Part shown: piece after piece, positions 5,881 through 5,899 of the stretch
Numbering within the stretch: position 1 is the stretch's first letter
How the letters are laid out: every line of letters begins with the position of its first letter
DNA from: CAYJIX01 sp964370375
Lineage (GTDB): Bacteria > Desulfobacterota > Desulfovibrionia > Desulfovibrionales > Desulfovibrionaceae
Reading direction: 5' to 3'
DNA: 5,899 nucleotides
NCBI GenBank assembly: GCA_964370375.1
Contig: CAYJIX010000095.1
Coordinates: forward strand, 1 to 5,899
Notes under the pieces: model-generated
The model's database searches: none
What the model was told of the DNA's origin: nothing
Seen by the model: the letters and a program-made list of their open reading frames with translations, nothing else
Program-made: the position numbers and the translations under genes

Positions 5881-5899
5881 TATGCAGGCTGTTGAAAAA

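Overview
The window has a simple layout. Three genes lie on the minus strand, with an AT-rich gap of about 700 bp between the first and the other two. In order of transcription they are: (1) an elongation factor G paralogue, 5871 to 3829; (2) an orphan family-1 (carbohydrate ABC-type) solute-binding lipoprotein, 3121 to 1745; and (3) a membrane-anchored LuxR-type regulator with an extracytoplasmic dCache-like sensor, 1748 to 99. Genes 2 and 3 overlap by 4 bp and are clearly one operon. I see no rRNA, tRNA, CRISPR array, transposase or integrase, and no credible plus-strand gene.

Host: the lipoprotein (lipobox Cys followed by Asp-Asp) and the sensor-binding-protein pairing suggest a Gram-negative bacterium with a periplasm. 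The EF-G is bacterial. A Desulfovibrionaceae-like anaerobe is my guess from the overall look of the genes, but nothing in the window proves it. Hand-counted sample lines give about 40-58% GC in the EF-G gene and about 30-40% GC in the two-gene operon. The operon may therefore have a different history from its neighbour.

Region by region: bases 1-98 hold a repeat copy just past the regulator's stop codon. Bases 99-3121 hold the operon. Bases 3122-3250 are its leader and putative promoter, with a cluster of TGATGA/TCATCA inverted repeats where an operator would be expected. Bases 3251-3744 have no recognisable gene, but contain A-tracts and several short palindromes. Bases 3745-3824 hold the second repeat copy, immediately after the EF-G stop codon. 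Bases 3829-5871 are EF-G.

Two points stand out. First, the operon looks like a self-contained sensory unit. The binding protein has no permease or ATPase beside it. It is probably tethered to the outer face of the inner membrane and is translationally coupled to a receptor whose cytoplasmic end is itself a DNA-binding domain, with no kinase or receiver. My inference is that the binding protein presents a ligand to the dCache sensor, which then controls transcription through the LuxR domain, perhaps including this operon's own promoter. Second, the operon is bracketed by an ~80-bp imperfect direct repeat (1-83 and 3745-3824) whose two copies each begin within 4-15 bp of a stop codon. This marks a discrete 3.74-kb unit that may have been inserted behind EF-G, or a dispersed gene-end repeat.
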